Assembly: GCA_020747065.1 (NCBI GenBank) | Contig: JAGMVK010000002.1 | Location: 1,984,001-2,048,000 of the forward strand | Reading direction: 5' to 3' | Length of the DNA stretch: 64,000 nucleotides | From: Cadophora sp. MPI-SDFR-AT-0126 | Taxonomy: Eukaryota > Ascomycota > Leotiomycetes > Helotiales > Ploettnerulaceae | In this document: positions 21,623 through 32,927 of the stretch, one piece after another | Position numbering within the stretch: position 1 is the stretch's first letter | Layout: each line of letters starts with the position of its first letter | Made by a program: the position numbers and the translations under genes | Notes under the pieces: model-generated | What the model was told of the DNA's origin: nothing | Database searches by the model: none | Seen by the model: only the letters and a program-made list of their open reading frames with translations

Positions 21623-22382
21623 ATGGCATCAGCACAATCCACAGGCCTGGCATCAGCAATCTCCTCAAACTCCGACGTGGCTACCGCAGCTCTCACCTTC
21701 ACGGAACCAATCACGGACGCTCTCAGCTCCGGCGCTTCATCAGAAACACTAGAAGAGAGGCTCTCCTCATCCTGGCGTACACTCGTCGACGTGGCTTCCA
21801 AAACCGACCATAAGTCTCAAGAACCACTAGTTGAGATCGTCAAAGCTGTACAAGAGCAGAGAATCAGTGATGATGAGAAGTCTAAAACCGCCACGATATG
21901 GCGCTCGCAGGTGAAAGTGTTCGAAGACATGCCGCTGTTCGGAGCAAGTATGCGGTCGGCCTGGAATCGAGGTACGTCTACTCGACCCTCAGCCAGGCGA
22001 GTTATTCTAACACGAAGGGCTAACACCCCTCTCAGCACCCAATTCAAGTAGCAAGGACAATTTCTCAACTATAGAATGGACGAATCTCAATGCGTTCGTG
22101 GCACGTCTTACCGCGCTGTCTCTGTCACTTTCCATCCCTGCTTTTAATTTCTCGTTGTATGCCATCTGGACGTTACGCTCTGCTTTTGAGACGAGCAGCG
22201 GAGACGCTGCTGCCGTAGAAGCCGCGAAGATGTGGTTTCTATATGCTGGAGAGGCGATCGAGCAATTAAGTCGTGATGGGAAATCATTTGAGGGGGCGAT
22301 TGCGAGGGAGGGGGAGAAGTATGCGGGTAAGGGGTGGAAGGGATTTAGTGAGGAGAGGTTAGCAGTTTGGAAGGCTGGGTAA
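21623..22382 (+). CDS. DUF3632 family protein
   Basis: This fungal-specific protein of 231 aa has two exons, 21623-21971 and 22036-22382, joined in frame across a 64-nt intron (GTACGT donor, CTCAG acceptor). Family-like features are an N-terminal helical region (LVEIVKAVQEQ; VFEDMPLFGASMRSAWNR), then WTNLNAFVARLTAL, YAIWTLRSAFE, AAKMWFLYAGEAIEQL and the C-terminal GKGWKGFSEERLAVWKAG. Members are compact helical, probably cytosolic proteins of unknown function, often present in several copies per genome in plant-associated ascomycetes. There is no signal peptide or catalytic motif. The family assignment is from recall of the conserved C-terminal block. Confidence 0.82.
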
Positions 22383-23335
22383 CTGTGGCTATGAAAGATG
22401 ATTGATTGATGATTACTCATTATCAATCACAGAGGGGGGGAAATCCTCACATCGTGACTTCAATGCAGTATGGGAAAGCGAAGGCAGCTCTTATAGACTC
22501 AAGTGGCTTTGGCCCTCGTGAAATTGCTCGCGGTTCGTCACTTCAACACTCTCAAGCAGATCCAGGAGGTGGATTAATTGCAAATAGCTGGAAGCGTTAC
22601 AGCTTTCAGTTTCGCCCGCTCCCCAAACTGCACTTTCTCTGAACTTGCCCTCAAAACTGCACTTCTCAATTCTCACGCCCTGTTTGATAAATGTAGATAA
22701 TTAAATCGCCACTCTCTTCAGCAACTGAGATTTACACTCAATCAATCAGCATTCACATCCGCAGGCAAAAATGGGTGGTGCGGCACTCGGCGCCCCTACA
22801 TCAGTTTTCAAGGGACAAAAGCATAAGCGAGAAATCAACAAAGAATGGATAGGATTCCTCAACACATCCAGGCGTCTAAGCAAGTCTTTGTCTTATTTTC
22901 CATGGTCCATTTGCTCACAAAATAAGAGCCAGAAAGGCTTCTGGCTATGACAGCTTTGTTGCTTTGTTCCCTTGTTGCCTTTCCCCATTGTCCGAATGTC
23001 CGTTGATCTCGTTAGATATCCAACCTTTCATCATATCCCTCATCCTTGTAGACACGTGGAAAATAGCCTGTTTAGAATGTAGGTAGTGTCTATGTTCGTC
23101 CTACATATTGTTTAAATCAACTGTAACAGTCCAATGAAGACAGAATTTCAAGGCACTGTTGTCTTCTTCCAGATCAGAACAAGATGCGATCCTATCCACA
23201 CCCCATGGAGCTGTTCAGTATGGTATATATTCAACTCACTCCCCTTCCCCATTTCAAAAAGGTTATTTGTTGCGAATATCCTCTCCAAAGAGCAATACCC
23301 TGCACTTCTTACGCCCTCTCCCGCCAACAGCCACA
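22383..23335. other. Intergenic region with one small candidate ORF
   Basis: This 950-bp stretch lies between the DUF3632 and RING-finger genes, both on plus. Apart from the 59-codon frame at 22771-22950 (listed separately), I see only the presumed 3' UTR and the promoter of the RING gene. Confidence 0.4.
22771..22950 (+). CDS. Small ORF, 59 aa, possible first exon or micro-protein
   Basis: An ATG in a good context (CAAAAATGGG) opens a 59-codon frame. It starts with Gly/Ala-rich residues (MGGAALGAPTSVFKG) and continues with charged KHKREINKEWIGFLNTSRR. This first half looks protein-like. The last 20 codons (SYFPWSICSQNKSQKGFWL) do not, and may be read-through of an intron or noise. The frame could be the 5' part of a split gene whose later exons I could not find, or a degenerate fragment. 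No family is recognised. Confidence 0.3.
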   Translation: MGGAALGAPTSVFKGQKHKREINKEWIGFLNTSRRLSKSLSYFPWSICSQNKSQKGFWL

Positions 23336-24181
23336 ATGGCAGCGCACTGTACCCAGCTCGACACTTTCTACGACCTCTGCGGCCACCAAACCGCTGTCAT
23401 CATCACCCACATCCGCACCTGTCCCTCATGGGAACCAACAACCCACTCCACCAGCGCCTCGGTGTCCCTTGAATGTTCCAGCCAGCGAGAAATCCGCTGC
23501 AACTACCTCCAGGGCAGTTGTCCTAACTGTGAGATAGACTTCGCTCGCGGTCTACCCCACCCACTGGGACATCTCGACAGGCTCAGAGCTGAGTTCCGCG
23601 CTCGGGTTAACGAGCAGAATGCTCGTGACGCTGCGAGACAAGCTGCAGAGGAGATTGCGAGGAGGGCGCAGGAGGAAGAGGAGAGAGAGATAGAGGAGCG
23701 CAAGGAGGCGTGGTTGCACGAGCGAGAGCGACAGCGGCGGAATGCAGAGGCGACTGGGACGTCCCTGGAAAACCAGCCGCTGGTATACCGACCTGATATA
23801 CCTAGTTGCTTTCTCCTCCACCGGGTTGATGGGAATGATGAGAACTGCAGTATCTGTACTGAAAGCATGGGGGGAAGTCAAGATATCCGCCAACTGCCTT
23901 GTAAGCACCACTTTCATATGGAGTGTATAACGCCGTGGTTCGATAAGCGGAAGATGACTTGTCCGATCTGTAGACATAAGTATAAGATTGTTTTCATGCC
24001 TAACTTTGATAGCGCTATTGGACCAGATACGCAAATGGTAAGAGGGTATGATGGGGAGTGGAGGCCATTTGAGGAGGCAGAGTTGAGAGACTTAGACGTA
24101 GGTTTTACGTATGGCTTGAACTCGTATTTCGGTCGTAGAGACCCGTTTGAAGAAGGCCCTGCGAGAGGTATGTTGATATAA
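23336..24181 (+). CDS. RING-H2 finger protein, putative E3 ubiquitin ligase
   Basis: This is a single exon of 281 aa. A classical RING-H2 finger lies at about residues 178-222: CSICTESM, then CKHHFHMECI, then CPICRHKY. The order Cys-Cys-Cys-His-His-Cys-Cys-Cys is complete, so E2 binding and ubiquitin transfer are likely. An N-terminal Cys/His-rich region (CTQLDTFYDLCGHQ; CNYLQGSCPNCE) resembles those of other fungal RING proteins of this kind. Between them is a charged coiled-coil-like stretch of about 60 residues (AAEEIARRAQEEEEREIEER). No membrane segment is present. The ATG at 23336 is preferred over an in-frame one at 23159, because the upstream segment lacks conserved features. Substrate and pathway cannot be read from the sequence. 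Confidence 0.87.
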   Translation: MAAHCTQLDTFYDLCGHQTAVIITHIRTCPSWEPTTHSTSASVSLECSSQREIRCNYLQGSCPNCEIDFARGLPHPLGHLDRLRAEFRARVNEQNARDAARQAAEEIARRAQEEEEREIEERKEAWLHERERQRRNAEATGTSLENQPLVYRPDIPSCFLLHRVDGNDENCSICTESMGGSQDIRQLPCKHHFHMECITPWFDKRKMTCPICRHKYKIVFMPNFDSAIGPDTQMVRGYDGEWRPFEEAELRDLDVGFTYGLNSYFGRRDPFEEGPARGMLI

Positions 24182-24607
24182 GCAGTCCATCGACCGTTGC
24201 CTCTGAAATTCATCCCGCCTCCTCTCATGTTGATTTATGAGATGTTTTAACAGATGCTTACTTCTTCATAGTGGATCGCGATATAGTCATTATAACAAAA
24301 CAAGTCCTTATCCCAAACATCTCATCCGTGACCAACACCAAAACAAACAAACTTTGTCTGCTTAGACTTTCCAGTAGACAACTAGTGATGCGTAAAAAGC
24401 GAAGGTTGAGACCACAACTTTCAGCGATGCGTTACTTTTTAAACTGATTCGAATGAAGATTCAATAGCTTTTGATGGTATCATTCAACAGTAATATACAA
24501 TTCAGAACGCCTCTCATATGCAATAGAGTTGTGAGACCTTGCTCCGTTTATAATGCCCCGAGAAACGCCACCGGCTACCAACAATTCCAAAAGAGAAGAG
24601 AGTGGAT
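24182..24607. other. Convergent 3' region
   Basis: About 425 bp lie between the convergent 3' ends of the RING gene and tRNase Z. The stretch is AT-rich with no ORF of note. Confidence 0.45.
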
Positions 24608-27394
24608 CTATTCATTCTTGCCCTCGTAGAGCTTAACTAGCGCCGGCTTGAACGCCTCGAACTTCGCAAAGTCCTCTATCTTGCAACGCATATAATCAAA
24701 GGCAACAATGGCGACCTGGTCCTTGCCCTCTGTCTTCATAACTGGGATCTTCTGGTATCTTTGCGAGAAATGCGTCAGGAGGATACGTCTTGCATTCATT
24801 CTCTCTCCAACACCTAAGGCTTCTGAGGTGGTGGAGTGCTTTTTAGCGATAGCATCAGACCGCAGCTCGTCGTCGAAGGTAGCTTCGTGTATGAGTAAAG
24901 TGGCGTCCCGGCCGATCTCCACAAAGCGCTCTGAAGGTCTGCAGTCTCCAGAATAGGCAACTTTGAATCCATTGGGGAAGTTAAAAGCAACAGCTAAAGC
25001 ACCGTGGCAATGCTCAACCCCACAAGCTTGGATCGAGGTAAGCCCGACTTTTCGAGTTTGCGCCTCAGAGAATTCATGATAATATGCACCGTTTTGTCTC
25101 TCCATGATGATTGGTTGGATTCTTCCGTAGCCAAAGTCTTCAACTTCGGAGTACTCTTTGAGAAAGTTGGTCATTCCATCATGAGATGCCACAACCAAGG
25201 AACTGTTCTTCGTCTCGTCGGTTGCTGCAGTCTCCGAAGCCCATTCCTTGATGACTCTGACTGTTCCAAGATGATGATCTGCATGCAAGTGGCTGATCCA
25301 AATGGCTCTTAAGTCACGCAAGACCTCTGGCGTCTCGTCACCAAAGACTCGGAACAACTGTCCCAGTGTATTTTCGCCGCAGTCAAAGAGGTAGCTGCCA
25401 TATCCAGGAACACGGAGTAAAGTAGCAGAAACGTTTCTATACTTTGATGGTAGAGCTGATCCCGTACCAAGAGTAATCACCTCCGCATCCTTACAAGGAA
25501 TGTCCTTCTGAGTTTCCTCAAGACGGGCTAGAAACTCCGCACTTGTTACTTGGTTGCGAGCAAGCTGAGCAAGCTCATTGACTTCGACAGATGCTTCCTT
25601 GATAACGGTAGCAGTATCGAGATACTGGATAACGGACGTATCCTGGACTTCTACCTTCGGCTCGAGCTGTATTGTTTGACCCATTCTCGCCTTGATATAG
25701 GGGAGGTTTTCAACCGGTGCCATGGGAGGCTTATTGCAGAATTGCGGGATTGGGAAACGTTCTGCATCCACGAGATGCAGACGGATAGCAGCTGCAGCAG
25801 GCGACTCCAGGGCCAGGTAATTTGCGCAGGTGTCTTTAGAAGAAACAATGTGCTTCAGCTTATCGTGCTCCCTCATGAAAGCTTGAAGTCTTGAATCCCC
25901 AACTACGCCAGGACCCAAGATCCATATTACTGCGCCAATGCCAGGCATGACATGACTTGAGGTCCACTCAGGACGAGCAATCAGTGGCCCGATGAATGAA
26001 GTATCTGGTAGTTCGATGACAGCAAAACCACCGCCCTCTGTGCCCTTGGCCATAACCATGTCCGGAGTTACAACATTACCAGCGGCTGTGGTGACACTTT
26101 GACCTCCCGTCAACTTGCTGAAGTCCGATCCTGGAGTAACACCAAGTTCCTTGGCTACCTTCGGGTTAAACTTCCCTCGTTGTGGATGGTTTTTGATGAA
26201 GTAGCAAACGGATGTTGCTGATGGTGCTGTCGGTGGAAGCGTCTCTACAAGTGCCCCTGGCCAGGGATTGCGGACAAGCACGTCAATATTGGGCGTATTG
26301 GGGTCTTCATCCAGTGTCGGGCCATAGTATTTTTGAATCTCACCCTTATTATTTCTGTAAAAGATCGCAGCAGGTCTTTGAACCTCGGAGAGCTTCTTCT
26401 TGACCAGAGCATCCAGCCGCCAATCCGATTGGAACATGGCAGATACGACGGATTTCCTCATTTGATCATACCGATCTTCTTGTTCCTCAGGGGTTTCCTG
26501 CTTTCCATTCAACGAGGTAGAAGCTGCCTCTTCAGAAAATTCCTCATGACTTCTTTTTCTTGGTCTTGTGATACTCTTCTCGGATTCAATGACCACAGCC
26601 CACAGCTTGATTTGTTCGTCCTTGAAGGTCGGCTCGATGAGGCTCGCAGCATCCGATTTAGCTCTAAACTCATTCGTATACAACGGCATGCCTTTTCGGA
26701 AGACAAACCGTCTCGCAGTCGCCAGCAAATGTGTAAGATTCTTCCCACCATGAATATTCAGGAGCTGCTTGTCGACCTGTTCCGCCTGCTCCAAGCCCTT
26801 TCTCACTCTTGACTGCTCAGCAACTTTCTTTTTCTCCTCCCACGTAACAGTCGCGATATCCGCCAGTGTCAGGATCATGCCCAGTATGCCTCCAGAATTT
26901 CCCCACCCGATAGTGCCTGTCAGGAAGACGTCTGCGACCTTCGACAAGCCCAGCTTCCGCTGTATTGCCGCCCGCTGTGTTCCTTCCGCTACATCTCCAA
27001 TCAAATATCGCTTATTGTCGAAATGGAGAAGCAGTGTTGTCCCCGGTGTGTCTGCCGTCGGCGTACTCAGAATCTGCACCCAAGACTTCATCTTGTTGTA
27101 GCCCCTCCGATCCCTTTTCTCCCAGGCCCTGCTGAAACTGTTTACACTGTTCTCCTTCTTCTCGTCAAAGAGTATGTAGTAGTCAGAATCTTCACCTAGC
27201 TTGTCCGCTTTCAAGGCCGGCCCTGGGAACACTCGATTGAGAGTTAGAGGTTTTCGAGGAGTCCAAGGACGTTTAGCAGCTCTTGATCTAGATTCAATGA
27301 CCTGGTGTGCGAATGATCGAACTCCTCTATGTAACGGCGGGGAGAAAGACCTCTTTGCGGGCAAGAGTCTGATAATCATGGAGGGGAGGATCAC
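24608..27394 (-). CDS. TRZ1: tRNase Z, long form (ELAC2-like), 3' tRNA-processing endonuclease
   Basis: This enzyme removes 3' trailers from precursor tRNAs in nucleus and mitochondria. It is one uninterrupted 928-aa frame, typical of long-form tRNase Z. The basic N-terminus (MILPSMIIRLLPAKRSF) looks like a mitochondrial targeting sequence. A second Met five residues later could start a nuclear or cytosolic form. The degenerate N-terminal half keeps FLTGTIGWGNSGGILG. The catalytic C-terminal metallo-beta-lactamase domain has LGTGSALPSKYRN (the PxKxRN loop), the zinc-binding SHLHADHHLG (HxHxDH), YSGDCRPS, the HEAT motif (LIHEATFDDE), the HST motif (KKHSTTSE) and LLTHFSQRY. All expected metal ligands are present, so the protein should be active. 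The lack of introns contrasts with the neighbouring genes. Confidence 0.95.
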   Translation of the reverse strand: MILPSMIIRLLPAKRSFSPPLHRGVRSFAHQVIESRSRAAKRPWTPRKPLTLNRVFPGPALKADKLGEDSDYYILFDEKKENSVNSFSRAWEKRDRRGYNKMKSWVQILSTPTADTPGTTLLLHFDNKRYLIGDVAEGTQRAAIQRKLGLSKVADVFLTGTIGWGNSGGILGMILTLADIATVTWEEKKKVAEQSRVRKGLEQAEQVDKQLLNIHGGKNLTHLLATARRFVFRKGMPLYTNEFRAKSDAASLIEPTFKDEQIKLWAVVIESEKSITRPRKRSHEEFSEEAASTSLNGKQETPEEQEDRYDQMRKSVVSAMFQSDWRLDALVKKKLSEVQRPAAIFYRNNKGEIQKYYGPTLDEDPNTPNIDVLVRNPWPGALVETLPPTAPSATSVCYFIKNHPQRGKFNPKVAKELGVTPGSDFSKLTGGQSVTTAAGNVVTPDMVMAKGTEGGGFAVIELPDTSFIGPLIARPEWTSSHVMPGIGAVIWILGPGVVGDSRLQAFMREHDKLKHIVSSKDTCANYLALESPAAAAIRLHLVDAERFPIPQFCNKPPMAPVENLPYIKARMGQTIQLEPKVEVQDTSVIQYLDTATVIKEASVEVNELAQLARNQVTSAEFLARLEETQKDIPCKDAEVITLGTGSALPSKYRNVSATLLRVPGYGSYLFDCGENTLGQLFRVFGDETPEVLRDLRAIWISHLHADHHLGTVRVIKEWASETAATDETKNSSLVVASHDGMTNFLKEYSEVEDFGYGRIQPIIMERQNGAYYHEFSEAQTRKVGLTSIQACGVEHCHGALAVAFNFPNGFKVAYSGDCRPSERFVEIGRDATLLIHEATFDDELRSDAIAKKHSTTSEALGVGERMNARRILLTHFSQRYQKIPVMKTEGKDQVAIVAFDYMRCKIEDFAKFEAFKPALVKLYEGKNE

Positions 27395-28426
27395 TGTCCA
27401 TGACTCTTCGATTTGATTTCGCGTACCTGCAGTACAAAATTATGCCAGCGCCTTGCAGAGCCAAGACCGAACCGAATATGCAGCCTCGCAGTGCTACTTA
27501 GCTAGCCAATCAAGGTGTCACAAAGATTATCAGGGCATGCATTGATTGACTCTTTGCAGATTGATACAGCACTAATAAGTATTGAATTTTTGCGCGACTT
27601 GACCCGGGCAGAAAAGAAAGCTATTACGAAGTAGGACGCCGAGTTCAGCTCTTGTAGATGAGTCGAAATACACGAAACAGCATTTAACTGATCTCGAACT
27701 TGTACCATTGAACGTTTCATAACGAAGTAAAGTTGTAATTGTAAAGAGGAGAAACTTCAAGAGGTAAAATCCAAGAGGCATCGCATGTTTCAGTTGGCAA
27801 GCCGAGCATAGCTTCTTATCTCTTGGGTACACTGAAGTCCATCTCTCAATGCTCTTCTGGGCTCCGACTAGAAGCCGACGGAGGTTATCAGGACTTCACT
27901 TCCAAGCCATAGCAACTTATATTGCTAGTTGTGACAGTCAAGCTATCGTAATGAAGAAGTTTGACCTTGAATTAGTACTTGTCCTTTCCCGAGTGTGCCC
28001 TCGAAGTAATCCCACCTGCTCCAGTTGAGCTGTACCATCAGTTTCCTAACAGATGAACCAAGACCAACTCCCACACTCACGGACAGCATCACTACAGTTC
28101 TACCACACAAATAGCCAAGACATACAAGGAGATTCATGAGCACGCGTCTGTTGGCAATTGTAAAGATCTCGCTCTTTTGAATTTTCTACATCGAACCTGA
28201 GTACAACTCAGGATTTTGTCCACGTTGTGGAGAGAAGCACAACGTCTAGAAGCGATTCCAGAAGCAAAATGTTGTGACAGAACAACATGCCTAATCGGAA
28301 CAAATTATCACTCCACCATGCGTGCCTTGAACCAACAGGTTGAACCATCCAAGTGCGTAAAAATGAAGTTGCTCCGCCCCCCATATCCAGACGCCGTCAT
28401 TCATGCATTATGTAATTTTCTTACCT
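27395..28426. other. Intergenic region upstream of tRNase Z
   Basis: About 1 kb between the tRNase Z start and the 3' end of the LAMMER kinase gene, both on minus. Frames of 60-86 codons on both strands are unremarkable. The region presumably contains the TRZ1 promoter and the kinase 3' UTR. Confidence 0.4.
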
Positions 28427-30747
28427 TTACCGGTAGCCATTGCTGCGTGAAGATGCGGGTGCTTGCTGACTAGCGGCAGCGAGTGCAGCTTGTCTGTTGG
28501 CCCGTATCTTCGCGGCTTCTGTTCCATCATCGGGTGTTGCTGCTTCCTTGAACCAAGGGTGTTGGAGGGCTTGTTTAGCCGTGATGCGTTCTGCCGGGTC
28601 GTATACGAAGATCTTTTCGAGAAGGTCTAGGAAGTTTCTGCAGAACTTGTTGCTGTCGGGGATAATTTCCTACATGTGTCAGCACATTATGGTCTGGACA
28701 GACAATGACCACAAAAGACTTACATTGAGATGCTTCATGGCCTTCACGAATCGCCTCGAAGCTCTAGTTGTCTCCGGCTGTGGGTAATCCAGCTTTAGTC
28801 GCTTGAAGAACCTATACAACGATTAGCAAGAGGCTACATTTTGGATTGAAGGAAAGCTTACTTCGCAGCTGGATTCCCTCCGTTCCTCTTCGCCATCGTG
28901 TTGACGGACTGAATGAGGTGGTTGTCCAACTTCTTATTGCAGACGCTCTCCATCATAGCTAGGTGCTCCAGATTGTCATGTGTCTGAAACAGTGCGTCTC
29001 CAGTGAAGAACTCAACCAGAATGCAGCCAATGCTCCAGATATCGCAGGGGAAGGACCATCCAAGGCCAAGGATGATCTCAGGAGCCCGATAGTGGCGAGT
29101 TGACACGACCGAAGAGTGGTACTCGTCCTGAAAGGTAGCAGAGCCAAAGTCAATGAGTCTAATCTCAGTATCGAGCAGAACTTTCCGTTGGGCAGCTTGG
29201 CGATTGACTGTTGTCGAAGATGATGGAATCTTGCGGCTGTAGGTGAAAGCCTGGTAAGCGCTGTCGCACAGAAGAATGTTTTCTGGCTTCAGATCGGTGT
29301 GTATTAAGTTGAGATCATGTAAGACTGCAACAGGTATTAGCATTTAGTATGACAAGCTCTGGGTGGGGACTTACAAGCAACACTGGTAAAGAGCTGTCTC
29401 GCAAAGCTCTGAATCTGACTGTTCGGAAATGGAACAAACGAGTTGCCCTTTAGAAAATCGAACACACTCTGGCCAAGCAAATCCATGACAATGCAGATAT
29501 GCCCTCGGTAATCGAAACAATCTCTGAGGTGTATGCATCGATTTCGGTTTTCTCTGTCGTTCGCTTTCAGGGTCGCTAGGACTCGAAGCTCGATTCGCGA
29601 GGCATCTCTGTACTTCTGAACAGAGCGGATGATCTTAATGGCAACTGCCCTCTTGCTTTGTCGGTCCCTGGCTTGAACCACTTTACCGAACGTTCCCTGT
29701 CCAAGTAACTTTGAGACTTGGTCTGCAGCATATTAGCATTGGCCTCTCAAGAATGGGGTTCATTCACGTACATCTTTCTGTGAGATCCGACTCCGGGACG
29801 ACTATATAGTGGCCATCATCATCATCCACCTTGGTATTTTTGGTATATGAATTCTGTATACTGTCAGTATAGCCTCGCAAGGATTTAGGCGCGATACTCA
29901 CATCAGGAACCTGCTTGACTTGAACATCAGGGGCTTTGATAGGTGGCTTGGGGGGAGGCTTGTAATTTGTAAAAGCATCCCCGTTGACCTCCAACTCTTT
30001 TCTCTTCGCCTCATTGGTTGTCTGTAGCCGGGTGGTCTGCCTCTTCCTCTTCGTGCCAGCCTGCACAGCTACCTCGTAACCATTCTGGCCATTTGATGAG
30101 TGTGAGCCCAAGGATGTCGCCGCAGTGGTGTGAATGGCGGAAGTTGTTCTATCGGTAGAAGCAGAGCCTGAGGAATCTTTGTATTCAGGGCTGACATTGT
30201 TCGAATATGAGGGTTCGAGATGATAAATAGGGTCATATGGTGTTCCGACGTCATCGCATCTCCTCTTCTTCGCTGCGTGTCTGCTATTGCCCGCGGCGGT
30301 AGTGCGACCTGTCTGGGTATTTGACAGGACAGAAGCAGAGGGCTCCGGGGTTGGAGAGTCATCTATGACAATAACTTCTTTGGGAAGTCCATTCTCATAG
30401 AATTTTTTCCAATCAGGATTCCGAGGCTCTCTTGATCTTTGTCTCTTCTTGGGGTTTTGTTTGGCGACGGCAGAAGACGAGGTAGGCATTTCTGCGGGAT
30501 TAGTTTCGGGTCTTGATGATTGTGTTGTGTTTTGACTTGTTCGTGAGGGGTCGGGTACACCGACGCTGTTCGATGATGTGCCGCCGTTACTCGAAGGAGT
30601 CGGGAAGGTGTATGACGCTCCCAACCGGCTGGCGCCGTTCAAGAGAGTATTGTTGTTCGCTCGATAAGGGTTGGTGGATTGGTAGTTCTGATGGTGAGAA
30701 TATCCGTAATTGTGAAGATGAGGAGGCAGGGTCGAAGGCGTCGACAT
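28427..30747 (-). CDS. LAMMER dual-specificity protein kinase (Clk/Kns1/Lkh1 family)
   Basis: LAMMER kinases phosphorylate SR-type splicing factors and act in morphogenesis and stress responses. Exons: 29902-30747, 29772-29853, 29375-29722, 28862-29324, 28724-28811 and 28427-28669, for 689 aa. The first 300 residues are Ser/Asn/Pro-rich, with a nuclear-signal-like [10 protein letters not shown] and later KRKRQ. The kinase domain starts at [15 protein letters not shown] (Gly loop), then VAIKII (the Lys), IHTDLKPEN (catalytic Asp) and LIDFGSATF (DFG). Next are [16 protein letters not shown] and the diagnostic EHLAMME motif. The last Arg of canonical EHLAMMER is replaced by Ser here. The C-lobe ends [19 protein letters not shown]. 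Six exons join without frame loss. The gene lies upstream of tRNase Z on the same strand. Confidence 0.92.
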
Positions 30748-32927
30748 TGCACGGTGGTGAGAAATGTATCGTTTCGAACCCGGAAGGGTTCAGTTGGCCG
30801 AGAATCGGAAGACTCGTCTCAACGTCGCTGGCAGAGCTTCGATGAAAGATTCAAGTCGAGGACATCGAATCTGCGGATTCGCAGACCCGAAGTTGATGAC
30901 GAAATTTGGTGAATTGCGTGGTTGACGTGTAGTCTGGCACTGGTGGTCGTCCACGGGCGCGTGGGCGGAAGGCGCTGAAGGGGAAATTCCTAGTCAGACA
31001 GGGGGCATTTCGGTCGAAAAATGAAGTCGAGAGTCGTGTTGGACGGTCTTGCAGACAATAGAGCACGAGTAACAGCTCGATATTCAGGCGTGTTGTCGTC
31101 CTGGAAGAATCATTCCAAGTGGGATCTTTTCAGGATGTTGTAGGTTGGGGCATAGCATCTCGCCATCAGAAGCGAGGCTTAGTGCGCGTGTTGATGGATG
31201 GACATGGACTCCGCTCAGAGTGCAGTGCTCTCACGTATCGCCGCCTGAGGACTGAATTTCACGTTCTCTTCAACCATTCATTCATTCATTCATCCATCCA
31301 CCTCTGCCTACTTCCGCATTCATGAGCTAGCATCTTACTTCATAGCAAGAAAGTATCGATCGCCTTCATACACTTTTAACGTGCTATATCACGCATATAT
31401 ATGACCTCAAAGCTATCCAATTCAAGTCACTTCGCTGTGTTATCTCCAGCGTGTGAAGACAGTGTCTTTTTTATCGCTCTGGGCAACCAGGCTCATTACG
31501 CAGCATTTCCCCTCACTTATTCATAATCCAACGCACCGTACTCCAATCCCATCTGTGCAAGCAGGCAGGGGTGGGTGGGATGTTACCAAACAGCCAGATA
31601 AATAATTGTGCACAGTGACTTCCATGGCCTCTGACTTCTTTCCATGGCAACCTCCAGGCACCGCACCCACTGCACCTCCACCATGCCCGCCCACCACAAC
31701 ACCACAACCCTTACTGGCTCGATTTGATATCAAGCGTAAATCCTGTCCTGTCCTGTCTTTGCCGTCGAGGTAAGCTCAGCTGGACAAGTGGGCAGTTGAA
31801 AAAGCCGAACTCCCCGCCTTGCAGCCTTGCCTTTCCGCTGGTTGATTGATTGAGTGATTCGATCCAGTCACGAAATGATATTTGCCGGCCAAAGCCCCCG
31901 AGAATTCTATTCATACCTCACAGGCAGTCTCGAAGTGTATGATCCAAAAGTATTGCAGCAAAAGTGCCAAGAACACTCATTGTTCAATGCATCACGTTTG
32001 TCCGGAAGGTCTTATTTACCCCATATAAGATCACCGTGTCATTCGTCCGTCCCCACTCAGACTCGAAGGTTTGCTGGTTGAGGTTGCCGTCGATTGGTCA
32101 AACCTAGATTTTCTCACGCGTTCTTCCGCTGCCGTGGTTGTCCGTCTCGTCCACTGGACCCCTTCTTGGAGTCCAGACTGCCTGTGTTTCCCGGGTGGCA
32201 AACTTCACAAAACGTTGTTTGCAGAGACCAGTTTCACGGGAATTTTTGGTACTCTTCGGTCTAAACCTTTGGAAACACCCCAATTTTGAAAGAAAACCAA
32301 AACCCTTGTAATAGAAAGCTTGTATGGCTTGCGAGAGGTGTGATCGCCGGAATGAGAGCATCTTGTCGCATCATTGTAGGCGAAACTTGATTCGCCAGAT
32401 GCTTGCTGGCTTGCCTGAGGCAATAGGTAGGTGTATCTTGCAACATTTTGAAAACATTCCGACGGCATGATTTTTGAAGGCCAAATAATGATGAGGAAAC
32501 CATCGGTGTTCTTTGCTGTTCGTTAGAGAATTGTCAGTGGTTATGGCACGCTGTAACTCGCCTCGGAGTTTCTCGAGCTCTCCTGGAGGATGCCTCCTGC
32601 CTTAGAAGGAAGCAAAAAAAGACTACTGATAAGTGAAATCTGAAAGTTGTAAGGGAGCACATGGGGACAGTTGCATGAATTGCAATAAATCTCAAATCTT
32701 CGAAGATTTCCATTCAACGCTTATTTGAAGCTCCTTCTGAGAGCAGGGCTGCTGCGTCGGGAGTAAATTGAACGCCGGAGTGCCATCTAGTAAGAACGCC
32801 GTGCTGCTATGCAGTGAGAAGCTGCTTCGGGGATTCTGTGTATGTCTCTAGTGTATCTTCAGAATGCCGCCCAGGTAGGAGGCGTGTATGTATGCTCGTG
32901 TCGTCTAGTATGTCCTTTAAAAGGCGA
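30748..32927. other. Long upstream region of the LAMMER kinase
   Basis: About 2.2 kb lie between the kinase start codon and the sideroflexin 3' end. No frame exceeds 90 codons or looks coding. The size suggests a long promoter or 5' leader for the kinase. A CATT/CATC microsatellite lies at 31275-31300. No RNA gene is recognised. Confidence 0.4.
31275..31300. repeat. (CATT)4 / (CATC) microsatellite
   Basis: Four CATT units are followed by CATC-type units in the non-coding region upstream of the LAMMER kinase. This is a simple tandem repeat. Confidence 0.85.

Noticed and set aside
30765..30790. B-box-like TTCGAACCC near the LAMMER kinase start
   Set aside because: No A box, stems or anticodon arm can be found at tRNA spacing on either strand.
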